From Colwellia marinimaniae (GTDB taxonomy: Bacteria > Pseudomonadota > Gammaproteobacteria > Enterobacterales > Alteromonadaceae): a DNA stretch of 40,458 nt. The position numbers were made by a program, and so were the translations under genes. The notes beneath the pieces are model-generated. The model saw nothing but the letters and a program-made list of their open reading frames with translations. It was not told the origin of the DNA and did no database searches. Of the stretch, positions 32,543-40,458 are shown piece by piece (positions within the stretch are counted from its first letter, which is position 1; each line of letters starts with the position of its first letter). The stretch is taken from assembly GCF_002207865.1 (NCBI RefSeq), contig NZ_BDQM01000034.1:1-40458 (forward strand), in the 5' to 3' direction.

Positions 32543-33496
32543 TTATTTACTGTTTCTAGCAACATCCTTTGTATAAAGTACATTTCCTCTTTTTTCGAAT
32601 AATTCAGTTGAAAAAGGAATCACACATGAACGCCCATGTTGTTTAGCATAATATAACGCTTTATCTGCATTATTAAGTAGTACATCAAGGGTAGTGCCAT
32701 CTTTTCCATATTCAGATACCCCGGCACTAAAGGATATATAGACCGTTTTGTCAGTTGGTGTATCTAATTGCATATCCTTTATGGATGCTAGTATTTTTTG
32801 AATATTACTAGTGCTAGTTTCTTTATCACTTTTATGTTGAATAAGACAAAACTCCTCGCCGCCAATGCGAGCAAAAAAAGACATAGGTGTGATTATTTTC
32901 TTTATCTGCTGACAAAACCGCTCTAACACATAATCACCAAATTCATGACCATAGCTATCGTTAAATTCTTTGAAATAGTCTATATCAAGAATACTAATGG
33001 AACATTTTAACGTGGGGTTAGCATTTTTTAATTCGTTAAATTTGGTAAACAATGCGCGCCGATTTGCTGTTTTTGTCAGTTGATCCGTATGGGCCAACAT
33101 AAACATTTCATTACTATATTCTTCAAGCATAGCGCTTGAGCTCTTTAATAAGTATTGAGTTTTTTTCAGTTTACTAACATCTTGTACGTGGACAATAATA
33201 AGTTCATTATTCTTATAGGCGTTAAATTCATAAATATATTTTTGTCTTACTCTTATGACTTCTAGCTCAAATAAGTGAGCTTCGGTTTTACCTTGGTAGA
33301 TGCAAGTTATTTCATTGAGTAACTTTATTACTAATTCATTTACTACATTAATGCTGCCATTAGCATTGCATAGTTCATCGAAGCTTTTATTCTTGAAGAG
33401 CAATTCTTTTTTAATCCCAGAAAATAAAGCTATCGGCATCATAAGTAAATCAAATGAATTGAATTGGCTTTGATTATCCATTACTGTTGAGTGCAT
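32543..33496 (-). CDS. diguanylate cyclase with PAS-like sensor region
   Basis: A 317-residue protein. The N-terminal ~120 residues form a PAS-like fold (FDLLMMPIALFSGIKKELLF ... YEFNAYKNNELIIVHVQDVS), followed by a short helical linker and a GGDEF domain (about 140-305). The active-site variant GGEEF follows RI, and DIDYFKEFNDSYGHEFGD is the metal- and substrate-binding segment, so it should make c-di-GMP from GTP. The gene overlaps the upstream globin gene by 23 bases (start 33496) or 8 bases (ATG 33481, overlapping as ATGGATAA). Either way translation is probably coupled. Confidence 0.9.
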   Translation of the reverse strand: MHSTVMDNQSQFNSFDLLMMPIALFSGIKKELLFKNKSFDELCNANGSINVVNELVIKLLNEITCIYQGKTEAHLFELEVIRVRQKYIYEFNAYKNNELIIVHVQDVSKLKKTQYLLKSSSAMLEEYSNEMFMLAHTDQLTKTANRRALFTKFNELKNANPTLKCSISILDIDYFKEFNDSYGHEFGDYVLERFCQQIKKIITPMSFFARIGGEEFCLIQHKSDKETSTSNIQKILASIKDMQLDTPTDKTVYISFSAGVSEYGKDGTTLDVLLNNADKALYYAKQHGRSCVIPFSTELFEKRGNVLYTKDVARNSK

Positions 33497-33845
33497 AAAA
33501 TAGTCTCTTTTTATTAGAAAGTGTATTTATAATCATTTCTGCATCAATTCTCTCCATACCAAACTCCAATAAAGAAAGCTTCAATAAAGTAATAACCTCA
33601 TTCCACACCTCTTCATTAATATTTAAGTGCTGATGCACTGACTTTAAGTGCAGGTCAGTAAAGGATGTGGGACCACCTAATAAGGATGTTATAAAACGGG
33701 TTTGATGATCTATCAGTGTTTCCATATTACTATGCTCAAAATATACTCCTACGAGCACTGAATCGAGCATTTTTTCATAAAAATTTTCAATCAAGTTATG
33801 GATCGAAGCAAAACCGCCGTATTTAACAAATAATGAAGAGTGCAC
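33474..33845 (-). CDS. truncated (2/2) haemoglobin, group I-like
   Basis: A 123-residue single-domain globin. Family marks are KYGGFASIHNLIENFYEKML (A/B helices, Tyr23 at the B10 position), GVYFEHSNME, RFITSLLGGP and LKSVHQHLNI, whose His71 fits the proximal F8 haem ligand. It should bind haem and sense or detoxify O2 or NO. Its 3' end overlaps the start of the diguanylate cyclase gene, which suggests a two-gene unit in which the globin informs c-di-GMP synthesis. The globin and GGDEF parts are separate polypeptides, unlike fused globin-coupled sensors. Confidence 0.82.
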   Translation of the reverse strand: MHSSLFVKYGGFASIHNLIENFYEKMLDSVLVGVYFEHSNMETLIDHQTRFITSLLGGPTSFTDLHLKSVHQHLNINEEVWNEVITLLKLSLLEFGMERIDAEMIINTLSNKKRLFYALNSNG

Positions 33846-34732
33846 TAGTGAATCCTTATACTATGATGCTAATTATTATTAGAAAGTTCATCAGCCAGAT
33901 ACATTCCTTTTCATCTAAGGACGTTAAGCCGTTTTAATCATAGAACAAAAATAAACATCGTGTATTTTAATGCAGCTAGCTAAATGAAGTATGTTGATGA
34001 TTAATCAATCATATAACTAAAACTATTCATTAAAAATATAGGTGAAATTTTGATTGCTGGTGGCTTGTTGTACCGCCGAAGTAAGGGGTTCAGCATACTT
34101 AATAGAGCAAAAGAGTCATTAAGTAATGGTGTATTTCATCATGAAAGTAACCCTATAGATAAATTCTTGAAATTAACTTAACTTAAGTAGTAAGTAGTAA
34201 GTAGTAAGTAAGTGAAGCGACGATAAGTGCCAATTTTCTAGTGGCATTATTTTAAAAATGCCAATGTTTGAGGTTGGCAAAGTGAAGGCTGGGTTAGGAT
34301 GATAAGTATAATTGTTATATTGTTCTTTATTTTTCGCTGAAAAAATAGACCATAAAATTATCAATCTACTCACGTGCAGCTGAAATACTGTTTGCTGCTA
34401 TAGCTAGTGGTAAAATTCAGTAAACAACTCGATAATGGTGCTAAAAATGTCTAACAGTATAAACATAAAGGGAATTAACTCGGTATTATTTATCTGTATG
34501 GGTAATATACGCAAGTACTTATAAATCAATAACTTAAAATCATTCTCCAACGATTCCCCAACGATACCCCAATTCAGCTCCATCCAACCGACAAATATCA
34601 GGTAATAACAAGCCACTCAATCGAGGGGGTTATAGTCTTGTAAATATTTGAAATATTGATGACTAACTATATAAAGCAAAAGACATTACCATCAACTCAT
34701 AATTGAGAATAATCAAGTCTTTGGTGTTAATG
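33846..34732. other. gene-poor AT-rich stretch
   Basis: About 890 bp without a convincing gene. It contains a run of AAGTAGT units (about 34184-34213) and a tandem CCAACGATnCCCCAA duplication near 34548-34573. Minus-strand ORFs of 66 and 70 codons at 34173-34373 and 34404-34616 have no Shine-Dalgarno or recognisable family and are judged spurious. It probably also carries the promoter of the globin gene at its left end. Confidence 0.5.
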
Positions 34733-34824
34733 CAATGTCGTATAAATAAAAGTTTGTCTGATAAATTATTTTATGAGACAATGCCGTATAAACCAATAAT
34801 TGTCCGATAAAAATTCTTATGCGA
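34733..34824. promoter_or_regulatory. two 46-bp tandem repeats with dyad operators at the fic start
   Basis: Copies at 34733-34778 and 34779-34824 both read CAATGYCGTATAAA, then GTCYGATAAA, then TTATGMGA. Each holds an imperfect inverted repeat GTCnGATAA...TTATGnGAC (dyads at 34755-34780 and 34800-34827). The second dyad includes the ATG start codon of the Fic gene. A related block (TTTGTCCGATTATAGGAGAC) appears after the gene near 35840. The layout suits an operator bound by the gene's own N-terminal HTH domain. Confidence 0.6.
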
Positions 34825-35820
34825 CAAAATAATACTGAAAAAGAACTCGTGTTAAATTACATAAGTTCGGCCAACAAAGCTGTAACCATCAGTGATATTA
34901 AAACAGCTACAGATTTCCAAGTTGATAATCGTACAGTACAACGGTGGCTGAATAGTGCGGCTAAGCAGGGTTTAATTTTAATTACAGGCGAGAGAAAGGC
35001 TCGTAAATACGTAAGCATGCCGGTGAAGAGTAAACCGACCTTTAAATTTTTAGAGGGCTTACCTAGCTCAAAACAACAAGAGTTACTGAGCATGTTGCGT
35101 ACTATGTGGACGTACAACTCAACAGCACTTGAAGGTAACACACTAAACTTAGGTGAAACGCAGTTTATATTAAATGAAGGATTAACCGTATCGGGTAAGC
35201 CTTTAAAAGATCATCAAGAAGTCATGGGGCACGCGACAGCTATAGACTTACTTTACGATATGGTCAGTAGTGAGCTGACGTTAAGTAAAATCAAACTACT
35301 ACATAAAGCCGTTCAGACTGACATTATATTCGATATAGATAAACCTTATGGCGATTTCAAAGTCGTACCTAATGGAACCTATTTAATACTTGATGATTTA
35401 CTTGAAGGTAAGTCAAGTGTATACCATGCGTACTCACGACCATTTGAGGTGCCAAAACTTATCCTTGGTTTAGTCGAGTACATTGAGTCATGTAAACCCC
35501 ATAGTATTGACGAAGCGATCACTATGTATGCAACTGCTCATTTAATCTTTGGTCAGATACACCCATTTTGGGATGGAAATGGTCGTATTGCACGTTTAAT
35601 AGCGAACCTTATTTTACTGAGAGCGGGCTTCGCTCCTCTTGTTATACCAGCCACACGTAGGCTGGATTATATAAATATTCTTTCTAAATACAGTGCTAAA
35701 TATGAAGCACCTAGTGTTGGGAAACCGCTATATCACGTTGGAAATGAGCTTAAAGCTTTCATTAATTTTTCCAAAGAATGCTATCAAGATACGATAAATC
35801 TTATTGAGAATATCAAGTAA
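34819..35820 (+). CDS. HTH-Fic family AMP transferase
   Basis: A 333-residue protein. It has an N-terminal winged-helix/HTH-like domain (about 1-65; FQVDNRTVQRWLNSAAKQG) and a Fic domain with the full catalytic motif HPFWDGNGRIAR (His248). An N-terminal inhibitory motif STALEGN (Ser101-Glu105) is of the class II type that blocks ATP until relieved. It should transfer AMP to target proteins and be self-inhibited. No small antitoxin gene is adjacent, consistent with the built-in inhibitory helix. The ATG lies inside an operator-like dyad and has no clear Shine-Dalgarno, pointing to autoregulation and leaderless or weak translation. Confidence 0.9.
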   Translation: MRQNNTEKELVLNYISSANKAVTISDIKTATDFQVDNRTVQRWLNSAAKQGLILITGERKARKYVSMPVKSKPTFKFLEGLPSSKQQELLSMLRTMWTYNSTALEGNTLNLGETQFILNEGLTVSGKPLKDHQEVMGHATAIDLLYDMVSSELTLSKIKLLHKAVQTDIIFDIDKPYGDFKVVPNGTYLILDDLLEGKSSVYHAYSRPFEVPKLILGLVEYIESCKPHSIDEAITMYATAHLIFGQIHPFWDGNGRIARLIANLILLRAGFAPLVIPATRRLDYINILSKYSAKYEAPSVGKPLYHVGNELKAFINFSKECYQDTINLIENIK

Positions 35821-36613
35821 GATAAACTAAAGCTGACATGTTTGTCCGATTATAGGAGACGAAATAATAAGGCAATCATTCATACTTACCGCTCGAGCAG
35901 TTAGTTCTCCGTAGGATGAACTTTCGTTAAAAAGTTAGCCATAAACGTATCCTATTCGCACAAAGTGCTCATAACTTCTATGGCGGTATGTGCCCCCCAT
36001 TGCGCCATAGGAATATAAAATTTAGGTCTGCTTTATGATCGGAAAGCTGCCCCTCGTTACATCTAATTATTTATGCCACCAACAACAGATTAATGATTAA
36101 AGATTAAAGTCGAGCTTTTAATAAGGTCCACTTTCGTATCCAAAGTGGTCGTTAGCTGGGATGATGTTGACAGGTGAATTTAGACCGCTTTGTGGTAATA
36201 GTTATCGTTCAGAGACAACAAACCACTGGCGGCTTGAGCTTAAGTGTAAACTATATTATGACATAGCCCCTTCAACTGCCAATGGCTGCAAAGAGTATAG
36301 AGGGAACAAAGATGATGCTATAGTTATAAGATTGTAATTTTCTCTTTGTGATCGTGAAATGAGTCACACAACCTATTTTCGCAACGTCGGCTAAGCCTTA
36401 AGTTCTAAAGGTACTTATCGTCCAGCTAAAGTCAACTAACTGGTGAGCATTTGACCTAGATAAACACACTAGATTTCAAAACCCAACTTCCGCAATGCGG
36501 TGTGATTTTAAATGGTCCGTGCAGTTTTTCTGGAAGAATTTGATGCTGACTGTTTTCTAAAAACAGAACCAAGTATTGTGTTTAATGAATACTGAATAAT
36601 TGAAAAAACAACT
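35821..36613. other. gene-free stretch after fic
   Basis: About 790 bp with no credible ORF. A half-operator-like block lies near 35838-35862. The remainder has scattered short inverted repeats and looks like decayed sequence. Nothing else is recognised. Confidence 0.5.
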
Positions 36614-37255
36614 ATGAAAAAACAACAACCTAAATCGGTGCTCGATCGAATTGAATCTGAAACACTCGATCATTATGAACAGAATGCACTGTCGTTTTGG
36701 GAGGGGACTCGCGACCATGATGTCACTCAGAATATCGAGGCTTTTATTGCAGCGCTTCCCGTAACAAAGCCGCTTAATATTTTAGATTTTGGTTGTGGAC
36801 CTGGCAGAGATTTAATGACGTTTAAATTAATGGGTCATAACCCCATAGGTTTAGATGGGAGTAAAGCCTTTTGTTTGATGGCTAAAAAGTACAGCGACTG
36901 TAATACACTCAACCAACAATTTTTGCATTTAGACCTTAAAGCTCATAAGTTTGATGGGATTTTTGCCAATGCTTCTCTGTTTCATATTCCTAGTCAGGAA
37001 TTGGTCAGTGTTTTAAAAGTGTTACACCATAGCTTACGACCCAATGGTATTTTATTTTCGTCTAACCCTAGAGGTAATCAAGAAGGTTGGTCTGGTCAGC
37101 GTTATGGTCATTATATGGAGTTAGAAATTTTCGAATATTATTTAGCGCAAGCTGGTTTTAAAGTGCTTAATCATTATTATCGACCTGCTGGTAAACCGCG
37201 CGAACAACAACCTTGGTTAGCTGTTATCAGTCAACGGGAAGAGAAAATTAATTAA
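36614..37255 (+). CDS. class I SAM-dependent methyltransferase
   Basis: A 213-residue enzyme. Motif I is ILDFGCGPGRDL at about residues 52-63, followed by an acidic ribose-binding position GLDGS, motif II-like FDGIFANASLFHI and a post-motif helix LKVLHHSLRPNGILF. The substrate is unknown; Methyltransf-11/25-type proteins like this act on small molecules or quinones. The start is ATG 36614, and the bases before it repeat GAAAAAACAAC. The gene is isolated between gene-free stretches. Confidence 0.85.
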   Translation: MKKQQPKSVLDRIESETLDHYEQNALSFWEGTRDHDVTQNIEAFIAALPVTKPLNILDFGCGPGRDLMTFKLMGHNPIGLDGSKAFCLMAKKYSDCNTLNQQFLHLDLKAHKFDGIFANASLFHIPSQELVSVLKVLHHSLRPNGILFSSNPRGNQEGWSGQRYGHYMELEIFEYYLAQAGFKVLNHYYRPAGKPREQQPWLAVISQREEKIN

Positions 37256-37764
37256 CAGACACCCAGACTTATCAAGTATTCCAAAAGCAGTTTTTCGTTG
37301 GACATTGATTACAAGTTAATGCTCACTTCCACCACACAGCGGAAGTTTTTACACAGAGATATGGGGTCAACCAGAGGTCAGCTTTGCCAACACAACAGTC
37401 GTTCACGTAATTGTATCGGCATGACTTCAAAGTGCGCATTCCGGACGTTAGCGCTTGTTTCTCTAACGGCAGCTCTTCCGACGAAGCAGACCTGAGATAT
37501 TAGTGAAATATACCGACAACCTATCGCTAATTAAAAGACTGTGTTACTGGGAATGAAATGCGATCGGTTGTTAATTTTTCACAAAAATTCAACTATTTTT
37601 GAATGGTAAGTTAAATTAAAATCAACATTAATACTCATTATTTAACTAAAAAACATGCTAAATTTTCCTATTCGTTTTCTATACGGTAAGAAAATAGAAA
37701 ACCAATAAGACTTCTTTTCAGTCAATTTCATAATATCTCTTTATCAATTTAATAAGGAGATATT
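37256..37764. other. gene-free stretch with a dispersed repeat
   Basis: About 510 bp. Bases 37425-37489 are a diverged copy of 39096-39163. The right end carries a strong AAGGAG box for the small ORF at 37765. No other gene is recognised. Confidence 0.5.
37425..37489 (+). repeat. dispersed ~65-bp repeat, copy 1
   Basis: Shares CGGACGTTAGC, TCTAACG/ACTAACG and CTTCCGAC(A/G)AAGCAG with 39096-39163 in the same order and spacing. It is probably a family of intergenic repeats of the host. Confidence 0.6.
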
Positions 37765-37926
37765 ATGAAAAAAATCATCACCACCTTAGTTATAGCGAGG
37801 ATCACCAAAGCGAGGGTCTTTATACTGACAACTGAAACCTGTTTTACTGCGCTTATCACGTTTTATATACAGGTTTTTGATGTTGTGCCTATTCAACTCA
37901 TTACGCAGCTTTGGAGTCATTATTGA
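37765..37926 (+). pseudogene. fossil 5' end of a secreted-protein gene
   Basis: A strong Shine-Dalgarno AAGGAG and ATG start MKKIITTLVIA, the beginning of a typical signal peptide. The frame then continues into unrelated sequence (ARITKARVFILTTE...) and stops after 53 codons, inside the end of the convergent excisionase gene. This looks like a gene start cut off by a past insertion or deletion. A real 53-residue protein is possible but less likely. Confidence 0.4.
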
Positions 37927-38182
37927 TAATCCTTAAAATTTTATCGTTCAATACTATATTGCTTGATTGATTTTCTTTTAATTCATTTTGTGCATGATCA
38001 GTTCGTTGTGCTTCGATAGTTTTTTCAACGTATTTAGCGTCAGGGTGTACTAACCATCTATTTCCAATTTTTTTTGGAGCAGGGTTTATTAAACCCTCAC
38101 GTGACCATTTAGTTAAAGTAGCCATGGAAAAATGCACATCGTATGATTTTCCAGCCCAATCTTCTAATGTAATTAATTTCAT
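37901..38182 (-). CDS. phage-type excisionase (Xis-like)
   Basis: A 93-residue DNA-binding protein. Its first ~55 residues (MKLITLEDWAGKSYDVHFSM, TLTKWSREGLINPAPKKIG, NRWLVHPDAKYVE) match the winged-helix fold of lambda-type excisionases, which bend att DNA and favour excision. No integrase is nearby, so it is either a leftover of a lost prophage or genomic island or acts on an element elsewhere. Confidence 0.75.
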   Translation of the reverse strand: MKLITLEDWAGKSYDVHFSMATLTKWSREGLINPAPKKIGNRWLVHPDAKYVEKTIEAQRTDHAQNELKENQSSNIVLNDKILRIINNDSKAA

Positions 38183-38262
38183 TGCTATTCCTTGAGTTAA
38201 GTTAATTAGTACTTGTTCACTGTTATTCTAAGCTAGAAGTGACATAGCTCTACGTTGCATTA

Positions 38263-38288
38263 TCCTTTTTTTAGCTAAAAAAAGGATG
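38263..38288. repeat. 26-bp perfect palindrome
   Basis: ATCC, seven T, AGCT, seven A, GGAT: fully self-complementary. It lies between two minus-strand genes. The AT-rich stem is weak for termination, and the role is unknown. Confidence 0.7.
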
Positions 38289-38337
38289 GCTAGCGCACTT
38301 TGATATGTTCGTAAGTATTTGACTCAACTTCACAGCT

Positions 38338-38715
38338 TTAGAGCAAACAGTCGTTGAAGCTTAGGATGATTGATAATGGCAAAACAGTAGTAAATATTCT
38401 GACAAGGTGCTCATAAAACGCATGAGTAGGTATTGAATAATCAATAAAAAATAGAATTGGGTAAGTAAAGTGGTACTTATAGTGTTCCTTTTTTTCCTGA
38501 GCATCTTCGGGCGTATTGACTAACTCTAAATAAATGATGTGCTCAGAAACTCTTAGTTCAAAGTTAATTGTGAGGTCTTGAACATACAAGTTAACGACTT
38601 GCTTTTGATAAGTAGTGTCAACGTCGCACGCTATTAAATAATTAGCGAGTAGTTTATCGTTGTTACTTTGATACTCTGTTATTTGTAAGGGTTCATTCGT
38701 TGATATATTGGACAT
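38338..38715 (-). CDS. hypothetical protein next to the excisionase
   Basis: A 125-residue acidic protein (MSNISTNEPLQITEYQSNND...) with beta-strand-like alternation in the middle (LYVQDLTINFELRVSEHIIYLELV) and a hydrophobic C-terminal third (YPILFFIDYSIPTHAFYEH ... TVLPLSIILSF). The family is not recognised. Its direction and low-GC composition match the excisionase gene downstream, so both may belong to the same island. Confidence 0.55.
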   Translation of the reverse strand: MSNISTNEPLQITEYQSNNDKLLANYLIACDVDTTYQKQVVNLYVQDLTINFELRVSEHIIYLELVNTPEDAQEKKEHYKYHFTYPILFFIDYSIPTHAFYEHLVRIFTTVLPLSIILSFNDCLL

Positions 38716-38816
38716 AGTAAATACCTAGTTGATTAGAGTATTTACTATTTGATCACGAACGTGAAAACGCGCAACTAGAATAACAGTGGCTTACTCATGA
38801 ATGTGATAACCTCAGC

Positions 38817-38939
38817 TCATTCGGAGCAAGCATCGAGAATGTCATTATATCCTTGAAAACACCAATTCGCTAAATGATGTTGGCGTAACCAACTCCGTAC
38901 TTGTTCTATTGGATTCAGTTCGGGATGAATAAGGCGGTA
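38817..38939 (-). pseudogene. IS630-family transposase C-terminal remnant
   Basis: The minus strand reads YRLIHPELNPIEQVRSWLRQ, HHLANWCFQGYNDILDACSE, then stop. HPELNPIE is the SPELNPIE motif with the last catalytic Glu of IS630/Tc1-type DDE transposases. The rest of the gene is absent. The 5' break is at a 20-bp perfect palindrome (38939-38958). Confidence 0.75.
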
Positions 38940-38958
38940 ACTTAACGATCGTTAAGTT
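38939..38958. repeat. 20-bp perfect palindrome
   Basis: AACTTAACGATCGTTAAGTT is fully self-complementary and coincides with the break point of the IS630 remnant. Confidence 0.75.
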
Positions 38959-39095
38959 GTGAATTTATCGGCTAGGGAAGTTTTTGACCAACCAGTTTTC
39001 CTTTATTCCAGCTAGCTTTTGGGGTGTATGGAATCATGTTATACATAATAGTGCTCCTAGGGGTAAAGGGACTATAAGTATGGCTGTGAGCTAAT

Positions 39096-39163
39096 GTTCA
39101 AAGTTGTGCGCTAAGCGGACGTTAGCATTGGTTTCACTAACGACAGTTCTTCCGACAAAGCAG
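39096..39163 (+). repeat. dispersed ~65-bp repeat, copy 2
   Basis: The counterpart of 37425-37489 (see there), including GCTAAGCGGACGTTAGC. This part faintly resembles an attC arm, but no partner arm was found. Confidence 0.6.
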
Positions 39164-39397
39164 TCGTTAATAACTCAAAAAGTAATAGCTGCAATGTGGT
39201 AAAGGTCGAGGAGTCAAATGACTTACTTCGGATTTTTGTTGCTAAAATGGTGACTTTAGTTGTTCAGGATAACTAAGCTTAAATTAAAATCATATCGGCA
39301 ATTTGTTGAATTTTATGTAAGCGTATAGCTAACGGCACCTGCCTCTAGCGTTTTTTTTTCAGATACATTATCTCCTCACTTAACTTAGGAGATAAGC

Positions 39398-39697
39398 ATG
39401 AGAATTTCGCGTAGCCAAGAACAATGGCAAACTATTATTGAAGATCAACAAACCAGCGGCTTAGCCATTATTGATTATTGCCAACAGCAGAAATTATCAA
39501 CGTCGAGCTTTTATGCCCTAAGAAAGAAACTCAGCTTATCGTCAGGTAACTTTGTTCGCGCAAAAATAACACAACAGGTCGAATTCGTTGAAGAGCAAGC
39601 GGTCATAACGGTCACAGTGGGCAAGGCAAATGTCAGTTTACCGGCATCAACCTCTGTGACTTACTTAAGCCAATTATTACGCGAGCTTATTGTATGA
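39398..39697 (+). CDS. tnpA: IS66 accessory protein TnpA
   Basis: A 99-residue IS66 orf1-type protein with an N-terminal HTH (EQWQTIIEDQQTSGLAIIDY, CQQQKLSTSSFYALRKKL). Required with TnpB for transposition in IS66 elements. The start has TAGGAG upstream. Its stop overlaps the tnpB start as ATGA. Confidence 0.85.
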   Translation: MRISRSQEQWQTIIEDQQTSGLAIIDYCQQQKLSTSSFYALRKKLSLSSGNFVRAKITQQVEFVEEQAVITVTVGKANVSLPASTSVTYLSQLLRELIV

Positions 39698-40041
39698 AGA
39701 TGTTTGTTGAGCCATCAGAGGTTTTCTTATATCGAGATTTTGTCGACTTTCGCAAAGCAATAAATGGGCTTGCTGCACTGGTTGAAGATGAACTAAATCG
39801 TGATGCCTATACCGGGGCTTTATTCGTGTTTTGCAATAAAGCCAAAGACAAACTGAAAATATTGTATTGGGACAAAACAGGCTTTGCACTCTGGCAAAAA
39901 CGTTTGGAAAAACAAAAATTCAAATGGCCGAGCAAAGTTAATGGCAATGAATTTTCGTTAAGCGCTGAGCAGCTCGACTGGCTACTCTGTGGATATGATG
40001 TCCTTGGCCATCAAGAATTACATTATCAATCGATGATCTAG
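39694..40041 (+). CDS. tnpB: IS66 accessory protein TnpB
   Basis: A 115-residue protein of the IS66 orf2 family. FLYRDFVDFRKAINGLAALV, GALFVFCNKAKDKLKILYWD and GFALWQKRLEKQKFKWP are the family signatures. Full length and intact. Translationally coupled to tnpA by a 4-base overlap. Confidence 0.93.
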   Translation: MKMFVEPSEVFLYRDFVDFRKAINGLAALVEDELNRDAYTGALFVFCNKAKDKLKILYWDKTGFALWQKRLEKQKFKWPSKVNGNEFSLSAEQLDWLLCGYDVLGHQELHYQSMI

Positions 40042-40147
40042 TTGCCAGGTATTGAGTTTTTTTGTAGTCAACGATCATTGACACAAACGCTTATGGTAAA
40101 TGAGGTTCAAAGCAGTATTGGCTTGAATATTTTGTTAAAATCAGCGG

Positions 40148-40458
40148 ATGAAATTTAAGGTAAATTCACTCCCCAATGACCCCGATCAACTTAAGCAAAT
40201 GCTGCTTGAGTTGCAGCAACGCATGGATGAAGAATTAGCTCAAAAAGATAATGAGTTAGTAGAGAAAGACGTCGCTTATCAACTATTGCTTGAGCGTTAC
40301 AATCTCAAACTTGCCCAAGAATACGGCAAGAAATCAGAAAAGATGCCTGGTGCTGATGAAGTGTTTAATGAAGTAGAGTTAGTGCTTGATGAACACGATA
40401 AAAAACTTCTGGCCAAAGAAAACGCTGACGTGACAACGAAAATCAAGCCAAAACGTAA
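40148..40458 (+). CDS. tnpC: IS66 transposase TnpC, 5' part
   Basis: The frame from ATG 40148 is open to the window edge (103 codons). It begins MKFKVNSLPNDPDQLKQMLL, continues with the Glu/Gln-rich coiled coil (QQRMDEELAQKDNELVEKD) and YGKKSEKMPGADEVFNEVEL, which is the IS66 transposase N-terminal domain. The DDE catalytic core lies outside the window. Confidence 0.88.
   Translation, partial: MKFKVNSLPNDPDQLKQMLLELQQRMDEELAQKDNELVEKDVAYQLLLERYNLKLAQEYGKKSEKMPGADEVFNEVELVLDEHDKKLLAKENADVTTKIKPKR

Larger units (their letters stand above)
39317..40458 (+). mobile_element. IS66-family insertion sequence, left part
   Basis: The left terminal repeat starts GTAAGCGTATAGCTAACGGC at 39317; GTAAGCG is the typical IS66 end. 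It is followed by tnpA, tnpB and the start of the large tnpC transposase gene, the classic IS66 order. The 8 bases before it (AATTTTAT) would be the target duplication. The right end is outside the window. Confidence 0.85.

Noticed and set aside
34173..34616. Two minus-strand ORFs of 66 and 70 codons
   Set aside because: They lie in low-complexity AT-rich DNA, have no ribosome binding site and show no recognisable domain. Hydrophobic translations of AT-rich DNA are common by chance.
38263..38288. Intrinsic terminator
   Set aside because: The palindrome is perfect but its stem is nearly all A-T, and no separate T-run follows in either direction.
39096..39163. Degenerate attC site (GCTAAGCGGACGTTAGC)
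   Set aside because: Only one arm resembles an attC. No pairing arm with extrahelical bases and no cassette gene ends there.

Overview
The window looks like chromosomal DNA of a cold-water marine gammaproteobacterium of the Alteromonadales, most likely Colwellia. The basis is AT-rich codon use, a complete bacterial polyunsaturated fatty acid (PUFA) synthase locus, and a cassette array of the kind found in marine Gammaproteobacteria. The genus is inferred from remembered gene order, in particular the extra J-domain-like gene between pfaC and pfaD; no database was searched. Layout. (1) 1-3792: a stretch of integron gene cassettes with no visible integrase, all reading on the minus strand. Three small membrane or lipoprotein cassettes are separated by attC sites. 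One attC is split by a 1.95-kb group IIC intron with its reverse transcriptase/maturase, in the opposite orientation to the cassettes. (2) 4223-26976: the PUFA cluster. pfaE (phosphopantetheinyl transferase) is divergent from pfaR-pfaA-pfaB-pfaC-(J-domain-like gene)-pfaD. PfaE should activate six tandem acyl carrier domains in PfaA. PfaA (KS, MAT, 6 ACP, KR, DH-like), PfaB (AT), PfaC (KS, chain-length factor, two FabA-type dehydratases) and PfaD (FMN enoyl reductase) would together build EPA or DHA by an anaerobic, polyketide-like route. PfaR reads as a disarmed IS481-type transposase that now serves as a regulator. It is preceded by a 42-codon leader ORF that shares a sequence block with its own start, and by a hairpin covering its ribosome binding site. 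(3) 27130-32400: ordinary small chromosomal genes (ABM-like hypothetical, truncated hydroxymuconate isomerase, VanZ-like protein, RRM RNA-binding protein, M28 peptidase lipoprotein, YbaK deacylase), with a stop-interrupted small cysteine-rich gene at 29216-29476. (4) 32543-33845: a truncated haemoglobin gene overlapping a GGDEF diguanylate cyclase gene, a likely gas-to-c-di-GMP signalling pair. (5) 34733-40458: accessory DNA. It holds a self-contained HTH-Fic AMPylase gene with operator-like repeats over its start codon, a SAM methyltransferase, an orphan phage-type excisionase, an IS630 transposase remnant, dispersed repeats, and the left end of an IS66-family element that runs off the window. 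Several gene-poor stretches here (33846-34732, 35821-36613, 37256-37764, 38716-39316) look like decayed mobile DNA.
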